Assembly: GCF_024505055.1 (NCBI RefSeq)
Contig: NZ_JANIBL010000007.1
Coordinates: 1 to 64,000 of the forward strand
DNA: 64,000 nt
Origin: Methylomonas rosea
GTDB lineage: Bacteria > Pseudomonadota > Gammaproteobacteria > Methylococcales > Methylomonadaceae
Direction: 5' to 3'
Numbering within the stretch: the stretch's first letter is position 1; each line of letters opens with the position of its first letter. The translations under genes and the position numbers were made by a program. Below the pieces are notes generated by a model. The model saw only the letters and a list, made by a program, of their open reading frames with translations. It was not told the origin of the DNA and ran no database searches. This document shows positions 61,730 through 64,000 of the stretch, piece after piece.

Positions 61730-63160
61730 TCAATTGCGTGTCGGTAACTTCAACACTGCCTCCGCCCCGCCATCCAAAGCATTACCGACCCGTATCTCCC
61801 CGCCATGCAGCGTAGCCACTTCCCGAACAAAGGCCAGACCTAAACCGGTACTCTTGCGGCCATTGTTGGGGCGCGGCAGCGAGTAGAAGCGTTCGAACAC
61901 ACGTTCCTGCGCGTAATCTGGGATACCGGGGCCGTGGTCGCGGATGCGCAAGGTAACTTGCTTGCCATCGCGGCAGCCGTCGATTTCGATCACCGAAGCG
62001 GCGGGTGCAAAGGCCAATGCGTTATCCAATAGATTAGAAACAGCCTGCCGCAATAAAAACTCCTCTCCTAGTACTGTTAGCGATTCGTCTAGCGATACGG
62101 TGGTTTGCAAATGTAGTTGCAGCACTTGCGGAGTCTTTTCGGCAATTACGCTATTCAGCAGTTCGGCCAAATCCAATAGCTGTGGATCGGATAATTGCTG
62201 GCGTTGTTCTAATTCCGCAAGTCCCAACAGCCGTTCTATCAATTGATCCAGGCGCTCGGCCTGGTCTTTGGCGTTGCCGGCAAAACGGCGGCGGTCGGTA
62301 TCCGGTAGCGGTTCTTCCAATAATTCCGCAGCGCCGCGGATGGCCGCCAGTGGGCTTTTCATTTCGTGGGTCAGGGTTTGTACATAACGTTCGACGTATT
62401 GTTTGCCTTCCAATTCCCGGCGCATGCTTTCCAAGGCTTGTGCCAGCGTGGACAGTTCAACGCTGCGCAATTTGGGTGGACTGGCTTTGCCGCCTGCCGC
62501 AACGTTGCGGGCGTAACCGACCAATAAATCAATGGCGCGGGTTAAGCGCCAGTTGAACACCGCGCCGAATAGCAAAGCGCCGCCGAATAGCCAAAAGGCG
62601 CCGCGTTGTATGGCATTTTTGCTGGCGTCGACGATGGGTTGCAGCAGGGCGGTGGGGTAGGCGACGGTGACCACGCCGATCAACTTTTCGCCGTTGCGCA
62701 CCGGCGCGGCGACATGCATGGTCGAGCTGGTTTTATCGCCGGGATGGGTTTGCGAGGAGCGGGCGCCGTATTGGCCTTGCAGGGTCAGATACACATCGTT
62801 CCAGCGCGCATAGTTTTCGCCAAGCGCCGAACCTGCCGAGTCGAAACGGACGATGCCGGCGGCGTCGGTGACGTATACCCGGTAATCCAGGCTTTGTTTC
62901 GGAAAACCGAAGATGGTCGCCGATACCGGCCGCTTGCTGTAACGTTTGACCGCTTGGGCGAAATGGCCGTCGGCGATGTCGCCTTGCACCAAGTCCGGCG
63001 CGGCCAATTCGGCCAGCAGGTTGGCGGTATCCACCAGGCTGGCTTCCAGCGCGGTGCGCACGCCGGGGCCGATCTGTTTTACCACCAGCAACAGCACCAG
63101 TTGCCCGGTCACGGCCACCAGCAGGAAATAACCCAAAAACAGCCGTACCGATAACTTCAT
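61730..63160 (-). CDS. creC: CreC sensor histidine kinase
   Basis: A 476-residue membrane histidine kinase. Two transmembrane segments (LFLGYFLLVAVTGQLVLLLV and FWLFGGALLFGAVFNW) bound a periplasmic sensor region. A HAMP-like linker precedes the H box VQTLTHEMKSPLAAIRGAAE with His265. The N box (NLLDNALAFAP), DHGPGIPDYAQERVFERFYS and STGLGLAFVREV complete the ATPase. It is CreC-like by sequence and by its 4-base overlap with creB. In E. coli CreBC answers to carbon source and penicillin-binding-protein stress. Confidence 0.9.
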   Translation of the reverse strand: MKLSVRLFLGYFLLVAVTGQLVLLLVVKQIGPGVRTALEASLVDTANLLAELAAPDLVQGDIADGHFAQAVKRYSKRPVSATIFGFPKQSLDYRVYVTDAAGIVRFDSAGSALGENYARWNDVYLTLQGQYGARSSQTHPGDKTSSTMHVAAPVRNGEKLIGVVTVAYPTALLQPIVDASKNAIQRGAFWLFGGALLFGAVFNWRLTRAIDLLVGYARNVAAGGKASPPKLRSVELSTLAQALESMRRELEGKQYVERYVQTLTHEMKSPLAAIRGAAELLEEPLPDTDRRRFAGNAKDQAERLDQLIERLLGLAELEQRQQLSDPQLLDLAELLNSVIAEKTPQVLQLHLQTTVSLDESLTVLGEEFLLRQAVSNLLDNALAFAPAASVIEIDGCRDGKQVTLRIRDHGPGIPDYAQERVFERFYSLPRPNNGRKSTGLGLAFVREVATLHGGEIRVGNALDGGAEAVLKLPTRN

Positions 63161-63849
63161 CGGCTTTGCAAGCTATAACCCAGGCCGCGATGGGTGCGTA
63201 TCGGGTCTTGATCGGCGGCGGCCAAGCGCAGTTTGGCGCGCAAGGTTTTGATGTGGGTATCGACGGTGCGGTCGAACACGTCGCCGGGGTCTTGCCAGAT
63301 TCTTTCCAGCAGTTGTTCGCGGGAGAAAATCCGTTCCGGATGCTCGATTAGCAGTTTCAGCAACAAAAATTCGTAACGGGTCAAATCCAGCAAGTGCCCG
63401 CAATAGCGGATGCGGCCGGTTTGGCTATCCAGTTCGAATTGTTCGGCAAGCGTCGGCGCTTGATCGGTGCCGGTGACCGCATTGAGCCGGCGCAGGATTA
63501 CCCCAACTCTGGCCGCCACTTCACGCGGACTAAACGGCTTGGTCACATAGTCGTCGGCGCCGATTTCCAAACCGACGATGCGGTCGATTTCGTCGCCGTG
63601 CGCGGTCAGAAAAATCACCGGAATGTCGGAGAAGCGCCGCAACTGCCGGCACAAGTCAAAGCCGTTACCGTCCGGCAGGCCTACATCGAGTATAGCCAGA
63701 GAGAAGGAGTCAGTTTGCAGTTTGGTCAGGGCGGTTTGCAGCAGGCCGACGTGCTCGGTTTGGTAACCACTGCTGTTCAGCACGTAAATCAAAGTGTCGG
63801 CAATCGCCGGTTCGTCTTCGACGATTAAGATGCGTTTCGCGGCAGTCAC
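63157..63849 (-). CDS. creB: CreB response regulator
   Basis: A 230-residue OmpR-type response regulator. Receiver motifs: EDEP at 11-14, phospho-acceptor Asp55 in AILDVGLPDGNGFDLCRQL, and VTKPFSPREVAARV. The C-terminal winged helix has RYEFLLLKLLIEHPERIFSR and TVDTHIKTLRAKL. The start seems to be GTG 63849 (MTAAKRILIVEDEP). It overlaps creC as ATGA. creD is not present on either side in the window. Confidence 0.92.
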   Translation of the reverse strand: MTAAKRILIVEDEPAIADTLIYVLNSSGYQTEHVGLLQTALTKLQTDSFSLAILDVGLPDGNGFDLCRQLRRFSDIPVIFLTAHGDEIDRIVGLEIGADDYVTKPFSPREVAARVGVILRRLNAVTGTDQAPTLAEQFELDSQTGRIRYCGHLLDLTRYEFLLLKLLIEHPERIFSREQLLERIWQDPGDVFDRTVDTHIKTLRAKLRLAAADQDPIRTHRGLGYSLQSR

Positions 63850-63853
63850 GGCT

Positions 63854-64000
63854 TTAATAGGTCATGCAGGCCGCGCTTAATAAGCCCGCCGCCAGCGCAA
63901 AACCGGCCAGCACGATGGCTGGTCCCAGTTCGTCGTCGGCGATGCGTTTGCACAGGTCCGCAAAGGCTAGTCTCAGGCCAACGAACACCAACACCTGTAA
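63854..64000 (-). CDS. C-terminus of a DUF350 membrane protein (partial)
   Basis: The last 48 codons of a gene that enters from the window edge. The end reads ELGPAIVLAGFALAAGLLSA followed by ACMTY and stop, a pattern typical of DUF350 (YjfL/UPF0719) membrane proteins. It is on the same strand as creBC and stops five bases before creB, so it may be cotranscribed. Confidence 0.7.
   Translation of the reverse strand, partial: LQVLVFVGLRLAFADLCKRIADDELGPAIVLAGFALAAGLLSAACMTY

Overview
The window looks like a piece of chromosome from a free-living gammaproteobacterium of about 50-55% GC. Gene content points to the methanotroph order Methylococcales (Methylomonas-like): a VPLPA-type sorting signal, ntrBC, creBC, a DabAB/SulP inorganic-carbon locus and an ArsM/ArsS arsenosugar-type locus. 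No diagnostic methane-oxidation gene lies here, so the taxonomic guess is inference. I see no rRNA, tRNA, CRISPR array, phage or intact insertion sequence. Mobile-type DNA is limited to one REP-associated tyrosine transposase (RAYT) and several small palindromic or MITE-like repeats.

Layout. 0-5 kb: an OpgC-type acyltransferase, a three-lipoprotein operon (CsgG-like, DUF4810, DUF799) and a DUF2490 outer-membrane protein. 5-11 kb: a SulP anion transporter divergent from dabA-dabB, a two-subunit energy-coupled CO2/bicarbonate uptake system. 11-14 kb: a VPLPA-CTERM exported protein between two copies of a ~200 bp palindromic repeat, then a hypothetical gene, yjdM and a 200 bp MITE-like element. 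14-21 kb: purM, a DUF2066 protein, a membrane protein next to a dynamin-like protein with a degenerate P-loop, and ntrC-ntrB. 21-36 kb: xthA, an alpha/beta-hydrolase lipoprotein, an orphan ParB-like protein, putA carrying an in-frame repeat insertion, a lone fused TssB-TssC sheath-like protein, a dicarboxylate symporter, a POT transporter, NAD-malic enzyme, and small unknowns.

36-46 kb holds an arsenosugar-type set (DUF2064 glycosyltransferase, TVP38-flavoprotein fusion, ArsS, DUF3047, a 43-aa acidic protein and ArsM), mixed with a MerR regulator, PhzF, a MetE-like methyltransferase and NrtS. 46-57.5 kb is the most unusual part: a glycyl radical enzyme (GRE) with its activase, a small possibly SCP2-like protein, a DUF6765 protein, a leaderless lipase-like hydrolase and a 797-aa protein with an internal duplication. 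All are closely spaced on the + strand. They are preceded by an AMP-forming ligase and a divergent zinc dehydrogenase. I could not match this combination to a known GRE pathway, and it is my candidate for an undescribed system.

57.6-64 kb: PepSY protein, atypical LuxR regulator, YcgR, the RAYT with its GTAG-type REPs, a second exosortase-type protein whose C-terminal tail is encoded by a REP, an RHH antitoxin gene broken by a nonsense codon, creB-creC and the end of a DUF350 gene.

The main physiological themes are carbon and nitrogen assimilation (DAB, malic enzyme, ntrBC, PutA, NrtS), envelope lipoproteins, organoarsenical chemistry and an anaerobic-type radical enzyme locus of unknown substrate.
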